64,000 bases of DNA. Origin: Mycoplasmatota bacterium. Its GTDB lineage: Bacteria > Bacillota_I > Bacilli_A > Izemoplasmatales > Hujiaoplasmataceae. Under the pieces are notes generated by a model, which searched no databases, was not told the origin of the DNA, and worked only from the letters and a program-made list of their open reading frames with translations. A program made the position numbers and the translations under genes. Position 1 is the stretch's first letter. Every line of letters starts with the position of its first letter. Below are positions 37,930 through 46,829 of this stretch, piece by piece. Location: NCBI GenBank assembly GCA_018622675.1, contig CP076020.1:1116001-1180000 (forward strand), written 5' to 3'.

Positions 37930-39152
37930 TTAATCACTTTATTTTTCATATTTTCAATCAATTGGTGAATAGCAGATTCAATTTTAGATAAATCACTTTC
38001 TTCAGCTTTACCATTAAACTCTACTGATTCAACAAAATTCCATTTCATCTTATGATTTTCTATAATTTGTGCCAACTCTTTCTCGGCACCACCTGACCAA
38101 CCATAAGAGCCAAATCGAAAGACTTCTTTATTGGCAATTCTCTTTCTACCCAATTCATCTAAGGCATGTGCTACTGGTGGATACATTTTATATTCATATG
38201 TTGGTGTTGCCAAAATAATTCCTGCTGATTTAAATACACTGGTTACCATTTCACTTTGACTTGCTTGTGGCATTTGAATATCATTAACTTTTATCCCTTG
38301 ATTCTTTAATATGTCTTTGGCATAATCAACAGCTTTTTGAGTCATTCCATACATTGAACCCCAAAGAATTGTAATTTCGTTTTCTCCGTATCCTTTAGAA
38401 AACTGACAATACTTCTCATAATCTTTAATGATTTTTTGTGGATTATCTCTATAGATTGGCCCATGACCTGGAGCAATCACTGCGATATCAAATTCCTTGC
38501 TTTTTTTAATGGCTTTTTCTACCATCATAGAAAAAGTTGCTAAAACATTAGAAAAATATCTCTTGGCTTCTTCCTCATACAAATTCATTTCTTCTTCAGT
38601 CATTTCATCATCAAAGTAATGATTCTTCAATGAACCAAAGGCCCCATACATATCACAGGTGAAAAGCGTTTTAGAAGATGCTTCATAAGTCAACATTGTT
38701 TCAGGCCAATGTACATTTGGCGTTGGATGGAATGTTAAAACTTTTCCATCACCTAAATCTAAAGAATCTCCCTCTTTAACAACTTGTATATTGACACTGT
38801 CTCCATAAAAAGGCTCAATCATTTGTCCGCCTTTTTGTGTGACTAATACAGTAAAATTTTTATTGATTTTCTTGAAGTTTTCTAACCAACCAGAATGATC
38901 TGGTTCCATATGGTTAACAATCACATAATCTATTTCTTCTGGGTTAATATCAATTTCCCCTAAGCTTTTATATAATGTTTCAGGTACACCGTCCCAGCCA
39001 ATAATACCGTCAATGATAGCTGTTTTTTCTCCTTTAACAATAAATGAATTTAAAGACACACCATGGGGAAGTTCCCACATACCTTCAAATAACATATCAT
39101 CTATACTCATGGATAACATATGTATCCCTTGACTCATTTCTTTTATATTCAT
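37926..39152 (-). CDS. fprA: Flavodiiron protein (A-type flavoprotein, oxygen/NO reductase)
   Basis: The protein has 408 residues. An N-terminal metallo-beta-lactamase domain (about 1-250) has the diiron motif HMEPDHSGW, further ligands in PTPNVHWPETM, TCDMYGAFG and APGHGPIYR. The C-terminal flavodoxin domain (ILWGSMYGMTQKAVDYA) binds FMN. It reduces oxygen to water or NO to N2O in anaerobes. The 3-prime end abuts an IS element that has separated the gene from its terminator. AGGAGG precedes the ATG. Confidence 0.95.
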   Translation of the reverse strand: MNIKEMSQGIHMLSMSIDDMLFEGMWELPHGVSLNSFIVKGEKTAIIDGIIGWDGVPETLYKSLGEIDINPEEIDYVIVNHMEPDHSGWLENFKKINKNFTVLVTQKGGQMIEPFYGDSVNIQVVKEGDSLDLGDGKVLTFHPTPNVHWPETMLTYEASSKTLFTCDMYGAFGSLKNHYFDDEMTEEEMNLYEEEAKRYFSNVLATFSMMVEKAIKKSKEFDIAVIAPGHGPIYRDNPQKIIKDYEKYCQFSKGYGENEITILWGSMYGMTQKAVDYAKDILKNQGIKVNDIQMPQASQSEMVTSVFKSAGIILATPTYEYKMYPPVAHALDELGRKRIANKEVFRFGSYGWSGGAEKELAQIIENHKMKWNFVESVEFNGKAEESDLSKIESAIHQLIENMKNKVIN

Positions 39153-39242
39153 TCATATCCTCCTGATTAATCTATTATCACCATACATTATAGCGAATAA
39201 GTTTTTATTATTCAAGTTTTTAGATGTATGGTTTTAAAAAAC

Positions 39243-39270
39243 AAAGACTCCATTTAAGAAGTCTTTTAGT
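39243..39270 (-). terminator. Terminator of the EIIC-like gene
   Basis: Stem AAAGACT / AGTCTTT with a 10-base loop and a following T-rich tract on the minus strand (TGTTTTTT). Confidence 0.7.
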
Positions 39271-39292
39271 ATATATTTTTTGTCGATTAGCT

Positions 39293-40300
39293 TTATACAA
39301 TTAAATCTCCCTTGACAATCCATCCTTTTTTTCTAAAGATGATATCAATTAGCAAAACAAGTATAAAAGGTAAGACAAGATGCAATAGAATTATCACTAA
39401 AAATGCATTAAGATTATAACCCATTGCTTCTAATGTTTGTAGCTGTCCAACAAGGCCTGAAGTTCCCATCCCTGCACCTGACGATGTGACTTTTGCTTTA
39501 AATATAAGGGTAGCTAGAGGTCCTAAAATTGCTGAAACAATGATTGTAGGCAACCAGATGATTGGTTTCCTTAAGATATTTTTAAATTGTAACATCGAAG
39601 TACCTATAGCAATGGATATTACTGTACCAATATTATTATCTTTCCTAGACATAATAGCAAACCCTATCATTTGAACACTACCACCAACAACTGCCGCACC
39701 ACCGGCAATACCACCTATAGAAATGGCAATTGCGATTGCTGCACTAGATATCGGCATAGTGAGTAACATTCCCATAATCACTGCAATAATAATCCCCATA
39801 ATAAATGGTTGTAATTCAGTAGAGTAATGAATAAATTCACCTATATAATTCATAGCGTTTTGAACAGGGGCCCCAATTAATTTAGCGACAATAAGGGCAG
39901 TTAATACACCAAGCAATGGTATTAAGATAATATCAATGGGTGTTTTCTTTTTAATTAAAAAACTTAAAACAAAATAAACAAAAATTGTTACTAAATAAGC
40001 AACCATTGGATCATTATAAAATCCCGTAGCTATACCACCAGATATTCCAGTAACAACCAACTTAAGTCCTTCTAATTTTAAGGAAAAAGCGATTCCAAAA
40101 CCTATACCAATACCCATCATTTGTTTGAGTATTGAGGATAAGGTCAAAAGACTTGACTCTACACCACTTAATGAAGAAATTAGACCCACTAATTGGGCTA
40201 ATTGACCAATAATAACACCAATAATTAAAGTTGCAAATAAACCTATAGCCATTCCGTTAAAGCTTGTTGTAAAAAAATTAAGTGCTTGTTTTTTATTCAT
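39293..40300 (-). CDS. PTS EIIC_2-type membrane protein
   Basis: The protein has 335 residues and about nine helices, starting at ATG 40300 (TGAGG 6 bases upstream). Gly-rich helices such as MMGIGIGFGIAFSLKLEGLKLVVTGISGGIATGF and MPISSAAIAIAISIGGIAGGAAVVGG match the PTS_EIIC_2 family. No EIIA or EIIB gene is adjacent, so it may be a stand-alone transporter of unknown substrate. It is transcribed alone. Confidence 0.75.
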   Translation of the reverse strand: MNKKQALNFFTTSFNGMAIGLFATLIIGVIIGQLAQLVGLISSLSGVESSLLTLSSILKQMMGIGIGFGIAFSLKLEGLKLVVTGISGGIATGFYNDPMVAYLVTIFVYFVLSFLIKKKTPIDIILIPLLGVLTALIVAKLIGAPVQNAMNYIGEFIHYSTELQPFIMGIIIAVIMGMLLTMPISSAAIAIAISIGGIAGGAAVVGGSVQMIGFAIMSRKDNNIGTVISIAIGTSMLQFKNILRKPIIWLPTIIVSAILGPLATLIFKAKVTSSGAGMGTSGLVGQLQTLEAMGYNLNAFLVIILLHLVLPFILVLLIDIIFRKKGWIVKGDLIV

Positions 40301-40415
40301 AAGAAACCTCATTTATATAAATTTTTTTTGACTCTTCTATTGTAACAAAAAAAAGCTTTTTTTTTAAATAAATTTTTTATCATTCGACTATATTAAAGTC
40401 ATCAATAAAAAAATA

Positions 40416-41138
40416 TTAGATATCCACAATTAAAAAGCCAGGTCTTTCATCTCCTAATTCACTGATAACTTTTCCATTTATAAAATAACAAGCGCCACCA
40501 TCGCTTGAGTCACATATATTATTAACCATTAACACAGGCTTATTTAATTTGGATGATTGTTTTTCATATAATACTTTTTCCTTGTCCCACATGTCAATAG
40601 AGTAATCAATATGAAGGGGCCAAAGAATGATATCTTTTTCTAACATATTAACTTTTTTTATATTTTTCTTATACCAAAGGTCTCCACATAAAGCAACAGA
40701 AATCCTTTTCCCCAAGTATGTAAAGACTCCAAAATCATGACCTTCTCTATAATGAAAGTCAGTTTTTTGATGTTCTTTCCAACCGATAGATACTCTCCTA
40801 TAATGATATATGATTTGACCAAAATGATCGATGACCATATAAGAACAATATATTGATTTACCATCTTCATCCAGTTCAAAATAGCCAAAAGATATGGCAA
40901 GATGATATTTTTTGGCTATATTTTTAATGAAAATAATGGCATCACTGTCACGTGACACAGCAATGTGTTTATCCTCTTCAAATTTCCACGTTAATGCATC
41001 AAATCCTTGAAGAAAACCTTCACCAAAAGAAATCATATCAACATTTCTAGCTAATGCTTCAGCTCGATGCTGAATGACCCTTAAATTATATTCCGTTTTC
41101 TTGTTTTTAAACTCTTCAGATACTAAAGCAATTTTCAA
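40416..41138 (-). CDS. Carbon-nitrogen hydrolase (nitrilase fold) with Lys-to-Arg at the catalytic position
   Basis: The protein has 240 residues, starting at TTG 41138 with GAGG 6 bases before. The nitrilase-fold Glu is E40 (SFGEGF) and the nucleophile C151 (VALCGDLW). The usual catalytic Lys motif (YRKxHL) reads YHYRRVS, so the Lys appears replaced by Arg (R114 or R115). Either the activity is altered or the Lys is supplied elsewhere. Substrate unknown. It follows the AmmeMemoRadiSam genes on the same strand after about 105 bases. Confidence 0.72.
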   Translation of the reverse strand: MKIALVSEEFKNKKTEYNLRVIQHRAEALARNVDMISFGEGFLQGFDALTWKFEEDKHIAVSRDSDAIIFIKNIAKKYHLAISFGYFELDEDGKSIYCSYMVIDHFGQIIYHYRRVSIGWKEHQKTDFHYREGHDFGVFTYLGKRISVALCGDLWYKKNIKKVNMLEKDIILWPLHIDYSIDMWDKEKVLYEKQSSKLNKPVLMVNNICDSSDGGACYFINGKVISELGDERPGFLIVDI

Positions 41139-41243
41139 ATTTAACCTCTTTCACATAGTATTTATCGTTTTCCACATAAGGATTACTTATCTAGTATAGA
41201 GACTTTTAAAAAAACAAAAACTCTATCTAAAACTATTACACCA

Positions 41244-41759
41244 TTACTCATGTCTAATGACTTCGAATTTTTCAATCTTATAATCTGAATTTGGCCGAAT
41301 ATGAGCTTTCTTTAAAGCAATATTAATCTGATCATCAATACTATTAATACCTTCTAGATTAGGTAGTAACAATGCTCTTCTTTGATGATAGCTAACAATG
41401 ATACCAAACTTTTTAGGATTCAATTCAGACTTATCTTTTATTGGTATAGCTTTCTTTAATATGTCTACACTAAAAGATAATTGGTCTAACTCAATTTCTT
41501 GAATCGGATAAAATCTTGGATCCCTGATACCCGCACTGATAGCGTTTTGAATAATTTCATCCGCAATCGATTCAGTGGTCGCTTGTATTGTACCTATACA
41601 ACCCCTTAAATTTCCTTGTTTTTTTATAGATACAAAAACACCCGCTTTTTCTTCTAGTAGTTCTTTTGCGAGTGTATCTGATTTCTCCATTTTTCTCTTA
41701 TATTTTATATAATAAAATAATGATTCTTTTGCTAATTTTATATAAGGATCCTTCTCCAT
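41244..41759 (-). CDS. amrA: AMMECR1 domain protein (AmmeMemoRadiSam system protein A)
   Basis: The protein has 171 residues, a complete AMMECR1 domain. The hallmark LRGCIG motif is present (KQGNLRGCIGTI), followed by the conserved IQNAISAGIRDPRF and ISVDILKKA-like segments. Its biochemical role is not settled. It is encoded together with the Memo-like and radical-SAM proteins, 15 bases after the former. GAGGTGG precedes the ATG. Confidence 0.92.
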   Translation of the reverse strand: MEKDPYIKLAKESLFYYIKYKRKMEKSDTLAKELLEEKAGVFVSIKKQGNLRGCIGTIQATTESIADEIIQNAISAGIRDPRFYPIQEIELDQLSFSVDILKKAIPIKDKSELNPKKFGIIVSYHQRRALLLPNLEGINSIDDQINIALKKAHIRPNSDYKIEKFEVIRHE

Positions 41760-41774
41760 ATGACCACCTCACCT

Positions 41775-42569
41775 TTATGGTAGAAAACTAGCTACACTAT
41801 AACCTACTCCAAAAGGACATTCATAAGATATCAATTCGGATTTAAAAGCTTCTTTTTGGATGACTCCAGCCATGATAACAAATGACCTTAATCCACATTC
41901 TGCAGCTTTTTCTACTAATGTATCATCTAAATTCAATAAACTCTCTAGTTGGTTATTTCTTATGGCTTCAATGACATATTCATCAAATATCGGGCCTTCC
42001 TTTATATAGCCATAAGGACCATCTTCTTTTAATTTATGGGATAAGTCCCCACTAGCAATAAAAACATATTTTTTGTCAAATGTTTCCATAGCCTCCCTGA
42101 TCATTTGTCCAAATTCAAAATGTTTTTTTAATGACAAGCCAGACAATGATATTCTTACCATATCATATTCTTGATATTCTTTATTGATAAAATATAAGGG
42201 TATCAATGTGCCATGATCTAAATGTTGGTCTCTTTCACCTTTAACACCAGCAGGAATATGATTCATTGTTGAATATTTCTCTAAGGTTTTAACAAGTTCA
42301 TAATCATATGTAACATTCAATTGGATGTTTGCATTAAATCGATTAAAATTCCCACTTGCCTTTTTTCCAGGTGAAATATGAAAATAATCATAATAATTTA
42401 CAGAATGAGGAGAACAAATGATTATGGTATCCGGTTTTAGTTTTTTAATCTTTTTTGCAATACTTTTATAAGCATTGGTAGTCTCTTGAATCTTTTTTTC
42501 TTGACCTTTTCCAACCTCAGGTATAATCAATGGCGGATGAGGCACTATAAAACTTCCTAATAATGACAT
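41775..42569 (-). CDS. amrB: Memo-like / LigB-fold protein (AmmeMemoRadiSam system protein B)
   Basis: The protein has 264 residues from ATG 42569 (GGAG with AGAAGAT spacing; a longer frame lacks a site). SFIVPHPPLIIPEVGKG at the N terminus, the histidine-containing SPHSVNYYDYF, DHGTLIPLYF, and SGDLSHKL belong to the extradiol dioxygenase class III subunit B fold shared with human MEMO1. In this family the metal-site residues are usually kept, as here (H in PHPP, H in SPHS, D/H in LDHG, SGDLSH). Function unresolved. Confidence 0.9.
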   Translation of the reverse strand: MSLLGSFIVPHPPLIIPEVGKGQEKKIQETTNAYKSIAKKIKKLKPDTIIICSPHSVNYYDYFHISPGKKASGNFNRFNANIQLNVTYDYELVKTLEKYSTMNHIPAGVKGERDQHLDHGTLIPLYFINKEYQEYDMVRISLSGLSLKKHFEFGQMIREAMETFDKKYVFIASGDLSHKLKEDGPYGYIKEGPIFDEYVIEAIRNNQLESLLNLDDTLVEKAAECGLRSFVIMAGVIQKEAFKSELISYECPFGVGYSVASFLP

Positions 42570-42591
42570 ATCTTCTCTCCTTAAATAATGA

Positions 42592-43473
42592 TTACACATT
42601 ACCTATATGAATATGCTTTATACCTTTTTTATGGCCCATACTTTTTGCATCATATAACAAATTCACATCCGTTGGCAAAACATCAGTCATTTTCCATGCC
42701 GGATAAAATCTTGTAATATGCCACGGAACTTCTAAACTCAAATCATTGATAATAAAATCAGCTATTTTTTCTAACTCTTCTAAATCATCATTAAAACCTG
42801 GTACTACAAGTGTTGTTATTTCTAGATGGACACCATATTGATATATTGTTTTTAAATTATCTTTAACAACCTTACTTGACCCACCACAATATTTTATATG
42901 TTTTGCCTCATCAAATCCTTTAAAATCAACATTCATTGCATCGACTAAAGGTAAAATTAAAGATAATGTTTCATTGGACATGTATCCATTAGAAACCCAA
43001 ATATTCTTTAAACCATTTTTATGGGCTAAGTTCATCACATCATAAGCATATTCAAGAAAAATCGTTGGTTCTGAATAAGTATAAGCAATGGAAGAGCATG
43101 ACTCTATTAAGGCTCTTTGAATATGATCTTTGGGGCTTATATAGTTTCCAAGAATTTTTTTGTTTGTTTTAGGACTTTGAGATATTTGCCAATTTTGACA
43201 CCAACGACAATTAAAATTGCAGCCTACTGTAGCTATTGAATAAGCCAATGTATGTGATAAATAGTGATATATCGGTTTTTTTTCTATGGGATCAATACCA
43301 CATGATATCGTTTTACCATAATTTAAAGCATATAATTTTCCATTGATATTCTCCCTTACACCACATAGACCACGTTCATTATTTTGAATTAAACACAAAT
43401 GATGACATACATGGCATCGAACAATATGATGATCTAATTGTTCATACAGGAAAGCTTCCTTCAATTTAAACAT
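42592..43473 (-). CDS. amrS: Radical SAM enzyme of the AmmeMemoRadiSam system
   Basis: The protein has 293 residues from ATG 43473 (AAGAG 6 bases upstream; a TTG 6 bases earlier is the alternative). The Fe-S motif CNFNCRWC (CX3CX2C) lies in TVGCNFNCRWCQNWQIS. An additional N-terminal cysteine set (CHVCHHLC...GLCGVREN) is typical of the PflA-related group to which this family belongs. The SAM-binding GE-like segment is YTYSEPTIF. It cleaves SAM to form a radical; target unknown. It is the first gene of the three. Confidence 0.93.
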   Translation of the reverse strand: MFKLKEAFLYEQLDHHIVRCHVCHHLCLIQNNERGLCGVRENINGKLYALNYGKTISCGIDPIEKKPIYHYLSHTLAYSIATVGCNFNCRWCQNWQISQSPKTNKKILGNYISPKDHIQRALIESCSSIAYTYSEPTIFLEYAYDVMNLAHKNGLKNIWVSNGYMSNETLSLILPLVDAMNVDFKGFDEAKHIKYCGGSSKVVKDNLKTIYQYGVHLEITTLVVPGFNDDLEELEKIADFIINDLSLEVPWHITRFYPAWKMTDVLPTDVNLLYDAKSMGHKKGIKHIHIGNV

Positions 43474-43570
43474 CTCCAACTCTTATTTCTTTATAATGTC
43501 ATTATATCATAATTAATATTTATCCTTGATAATTCTTTATTGGAAGATAAAATCTTCATTTATATATATA

Positions 43571-43596
43571 AAGAAGCTTCTGATGAGAAGCTTCTT
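43571..43596. terminator. Bidirectional hairpin terminator after exonuclease III
   Basis: An 11-bp perfect stem (AAGAAGCTTCT / AGAAGCTTCTT) with GATG loop, 48 bases beyond the exonuclease stop. Confidence 0.75.
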
Positions 43597-43643
43597 TTCT
43601 ATATACTTAGTAAGATAAAAAAACGAATATGTATAGTCAATGT

Positions 43644-44474
43644 TTATAAATCAATATCTAGAATAATAGGTGTATGGTCTTGTCTTTTACCTGAATCTAA
43701 CATTTCTGATTTATTGATTTTATCTGCAATTCGATTACTAACTAACCAGTAGTCAATCCTCCAACCTGAATTATTGATTTTACTGGTTCTAACTCTTTGA
43801 GCCCACCATGAATACTGTCCTTCTACATCACCATGAATGTACCTAAAACTATCTGTGAAACCCTTACTTAATAAATGAGTAAAGCCTTGTCTTTCTTCAT
43901 CTGTAAATCCAGCAGATTGATGGTTATTTTCCGGATGAGCTAAATCAATCTCATGGTGAGCAACATTATAATCGCCGGTTGCTAATACAGGTTTATCTTT
44001 ATCTAATTCAGCTAAATAATCAGCATAACGTTGGTCCCAAACTTGTCTTTCTTTCAATCTTTTTAAACCATCACCAGCATTAGGTGTATAGACTTGAGTT
44101 AAGTAAAATTCTCCAAAATCTAGAGTAATTATTCTACCTTCCAAATCCATAGTATCAGGTGCATCAATATTTGGATAAGATACTTCTGGTTTATATTTTT
44201 CTTTATATAAAAACATTGTCCCAGCATAACTTTTTCTTGCAGGTTGTTTTGAAGATCTCCATACATATGCATAGCCTTTAAAATACTCAGCTAAATGTTC
44301 AATGTGTTTTTTATTCGGCCCTTTTTCAGGTAATTTTGTTTCTTGTAAAGCAATAACATCAGGATCTTCTTTCATGATCGTATCAATCACTTGTCTTGAT
44401 AACAATGCTCTATTAGAATCACTTGTTAAAGCTGCGTTTAATGAATCAATGTTCCATGAAATAAATTTCATCAT
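43644..44474 (-). CDS. xth: Exodeoxyribonuclease III (AP endonuclease)
   Basis: A 276-residue EEP-fold nuclease. Motifs FISWNIDSL, IALQETKLP, GDYNVAHHEIDLAHP, GFTDSFRY, and WRIDYWLVS...DHTPIILDI carry the catalytic Asn, Glu, Asp and His residues. It cuts at abasic sites and trims 3-prime ends in base excision repair. AGGGGG precedes two tandem ATG codons; either may be used. Confidence 0.94.
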   Translation of the reverse strand: MMKFISWNIDSLNAALTSDSNRALLSRQVIDTIMKEDPDVIALQETKLPEKGPNKKHIEHLAEYFKGYAYVWRSSKQPARKSYAGTMFLYKEKYKPEVSYPNIDAPDTMDLEGRIITLDFGEFYLTQVYTPNAGDGLKRLKERQVWDQRYADYLAELDKDKPVLATGDYNVAHHEIDLAHPENNHQSAGFTDEERQGFTHLLSKGFTDSFRYIHGDVEGQYSWWAQRVRTSKINNSGWRIDYWLVSNRIADKINKSEMLDSGKRQDHTPIILDIDL

Positions 44475-44739
44475 AGTCCCCCTTATTTTTCTTTAACGTT
44501 CATTCAATATTATAGCATCATCACACAATAAATTAAACTGACTTACCTGTTTATCATAAATAAAGATGTATTAAATACTCAAGAGACATGTAAGATATCT
44601 TGCATACAATAAATATCTTAATTAAGGTTTATCACAATATATATGATATGATTAAATCTTTTATAATACTGGAAGTAAATCCTAGATACTTTAATACGAT
44701 TATGATAGAATATCTTTGGCAAAGAAATGGAGGTATTAT

Positions 44740-45582
44740 ATGTTTAAAAATATAAAAGAATTTATATTTATTAATATTGGAGTTATTTTAGTAGCTGCTG
44801 GATTATATTTCTTTTTAATTCCAAGTGATTTAGCAACTGGGGGAGCTACGGGGTTAGCCATTGTTATTAATTATTTTTTACCTCTTCTTCCCATCAGTGT
44901 CTTGCTACTAATTATTAATATTATTTTATTTATCACTGGATTTCTCATCATCGGAAAAGCCTTTGGCTTTAAAACAATATATGCAAGTCTTTTATTATCT
45001 CTTGTTATGTTTATTTTCGAGACCTTTTTTGTTTTAGATACAGCTTTATCTGTTGACTTACTACTGAATTTAATCTTTGGTATTATCATATCAGGAATAG
45101 GGATGGGCATTGTTTTTAACCAAGATGCTTCTACTGGTGGCACTGATATTCTAGCAAAAATTATTAATAAATTTACACATTTACCACTAGGAAGAGCTAT
45201 ATTTTTAGCAGATCTATTAATTGTTATTTTCGCAGGATTTGCTTTTGGTGTTACAAAATCAATGTATGCTTTGCTTGGTGTTTTAATGAATGGTTTTGTG
45301 ATTGATTATATCATTGATGGATTGAATGTAAAAAAAGAGCTTACAATTATTAGTGATAACAATCAAGTTTATAAACAATACATTATTGATACCTTAGATC
45401 GTGGTTTTACAATATATTATGGTAAGGGTGGCTATTCTGATAAAGAAAAAGAAATCCTAGTTGTCGTTACTTCAAAAAGAGAGTATATTAAATTAAGAAA
45501 TTTTATTCATGAAACTGATCCTAATGTATTTTTGACTGTTAACACTACTCATGAAGTTTATGGTGAAGGCTTTACAAGATAA
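44740..45582 (+). CDS. YitT family membrane protein (DUF161 + DUF2179)
   Basis: The protein has 280 residues from ATG 44740 (GGAGG 6-7 bases upstream; a longer frame to 44716 is rejected). Five N-terminal helices with ATGGATGLAIVINYF and FNQDASTGGTDILAKII are the YitT membrane part. The C-terminal cytoplasmic DUF2179 domain is about residues 195-280 (DRGFTIYYGKGGYSDKEKEI). Function of the family is unknown. It is monocistronic with a strong terminator. Confidence 0.9.
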   Translation: MFKNIKEFIFINIGVILVAAGLYFFLIPSDLATGGATGLAIVINYFLPLLPISVLLLIINIILFITGFLIIGKAFGFKTIYASLLLSLVMFIFETFFVLDTALSVDLLLNLIFGIIISGIGMGIVFNQDASTGGTDILAKIINKFTHLPLGRAIFLADLLIVIFAGFAFGVTKSMYALLGVLMNGFVIDYIIDGLNVKKELTIISDNNQVYKQYIIDTLDRGFTIYYGKGGYSDKEKEILVVVTSKREYIKLRNFIHETDPNVFLTVNTTHEVYGEGFTR

Positions 45583-45607
45583 TTCACTATTTAATCATAT
45601 ATCATTA

Positions 45608-45639
45608 AAAAACCATCATTACAAAATGATGGTTTTTTT
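45608..45639 (+). terminator. Terminator of the YitT gene
   Basis: Stem AACCATCATT / AATGATGGTT, extended by A/T pairs, loop ACAA, seven Ts. Confidence 0.92.
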
Positions 45640-45681
45640 ATGATTCACCAGGCTTTTATAATATAGCAAAATGAATTAATT

Positions 45682-46016
45682 TTATTTTCTTTCCTTTGCT
45701 ATTACATTCATATATACATTGATTAAAATAAGTGAAAAAACTATAACAATAATGAATACTATCGCAAATATAAGCATATATTTTTCTTTTAGAATCCCCT
45801 GATTAACGAGATATCCCAAATATCCCACGATACAAATCATGATAGATCAGACAATAAAAAAATGCCAACATCCCTAAATAAACTTAACTTGTCATATTAA
45901 TCTTTTTCTTCTTTAGACAAGGTATTATATCCCGCAATTAACCATCCGCCTTTTCCTGCAATTAAAAAAATGCCTATAAGAAAAAATAATGAAGCTAATA
46001 TAATAATCGCGGCCAA
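45682..46016 (-). pseudogene. Decayed DUF3784 small membrane protein
   Basis: From a TTG at 46016 (GGAG 9 bases before) the frame gives a hydrophobic helix and then GKGGWLIAGYNTLSKEEKD, the hallmark of DUF3784, followed by an in-frame TAA exactly where the family continues with a KYD-like stretch. Translation resumed after it reads YDKLSLFRDVGIFLLSDLS and stops again. The last two helices are in another frame (MICIVGYLGYLVNQG to 45682). One nonsense codon and one frameshift therefore break a gene of about 110 codons. The last 52 codons form an intact frame from ATG 45840, but a functional product is unlikely. Confidence 0.7.
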
Positions 46017-46141
46017 GTATCATCACTCCTAATCTATCAATCTAATGCAAATAGATGCCTTATAGAACTTTCTTTAAATTCTTCATAAATTATCTATATA
46101 AAGACATAGTCCTTACAAAAAAAAGCAAATTAAATCAATGT

Positions 46142-46825
46142 CTATTGAGTCATTTTCGATAATTCTTGAACTCTTAATGAATCTATTACAAATTTTTTAA
46201 ATTCATCATATGTTTGAAAACTATTATCAAATTTTTCTAATTTGCGATTGTTAAAAATAACTATTTCATCAGCCAGTTCATAAGCAACATTTAACATATG
46301 CGTTGAAATGATAAGACTTCTTCTGTTTTTTCTCATTTTTTTAAAAAAATCAATCATGAATGCTTGACTATCAGGATCTAGTGAAGCTAAGGGTTCATCA
46401 ATTAGATATAACTGATAATTCAATGATAAAGCCGTTAGTAAGGCTAACTTATGTTTCATGCCTAGTGAATATGCTGATATTAGTTTATTCATTGAAGTTG
46501 ATAATTCTAAATCTTCAATCAACTCACTTAAATTATCAATCATTTGTCTATTGCCAATCCTTTTAATTAATTCAATATATTCATCACCAGTTAAATATTC
46601 ATAAAGATAAGGATTATCATAAATATATATAGGATCATCTTCTTTAATGATGTGACCATCATTATGTGTTAGATAGCCATCAATCAAACTTAACAATGTA
46701 GTTTTACCAATACCATTTTTACCTAAAACAACAGTAATCTTATGCTTATCAAAGGTCATATTGGCTTTTTCTAAGATAACATCATCTTTTGAATATTGAA
46801 ACGATACATTTTTCAATTCTACCAT
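46142..46825 (-). CDS. ABC transporter ATP-binding protein
   Basis: The protein has 227 residues, starting at ATG 46825 (GAGGTG with 7-base spacing). Walker A is GKNGIGKTT, signature SAYSLGMKHKLAL, Walker B YLIDEPLASLDPD, His-loop IISTHM. The LSLGMK-like signature is typical of ABC-2 type exporters. It is followed by no other gene; the partner permease is just upstream, 4 bases away. Confidence 0.9.
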   Translation of the reverse strand: MVELKNVSFQYSKDDVILEKANMTFDKHKITVVLGKNGIGKTTLLSLIDGYLTHNDGHIIKEDDPIYIYDNPYLYEYLTGDEYIELIKRIGNRQMIDNLSELIEDLELSTSMNKLISAYSLGMKHKLALLTALSLNYQLYLIDEPLASLDPDSQAFMIDFFKKMRKNRRSLIISTHMLNVAYELADEIVIFNNRKLEKFDNSFQTYDEFKKFVIDSLRVQELSKMTQ

Positions 46826-46829
46826 ATCT

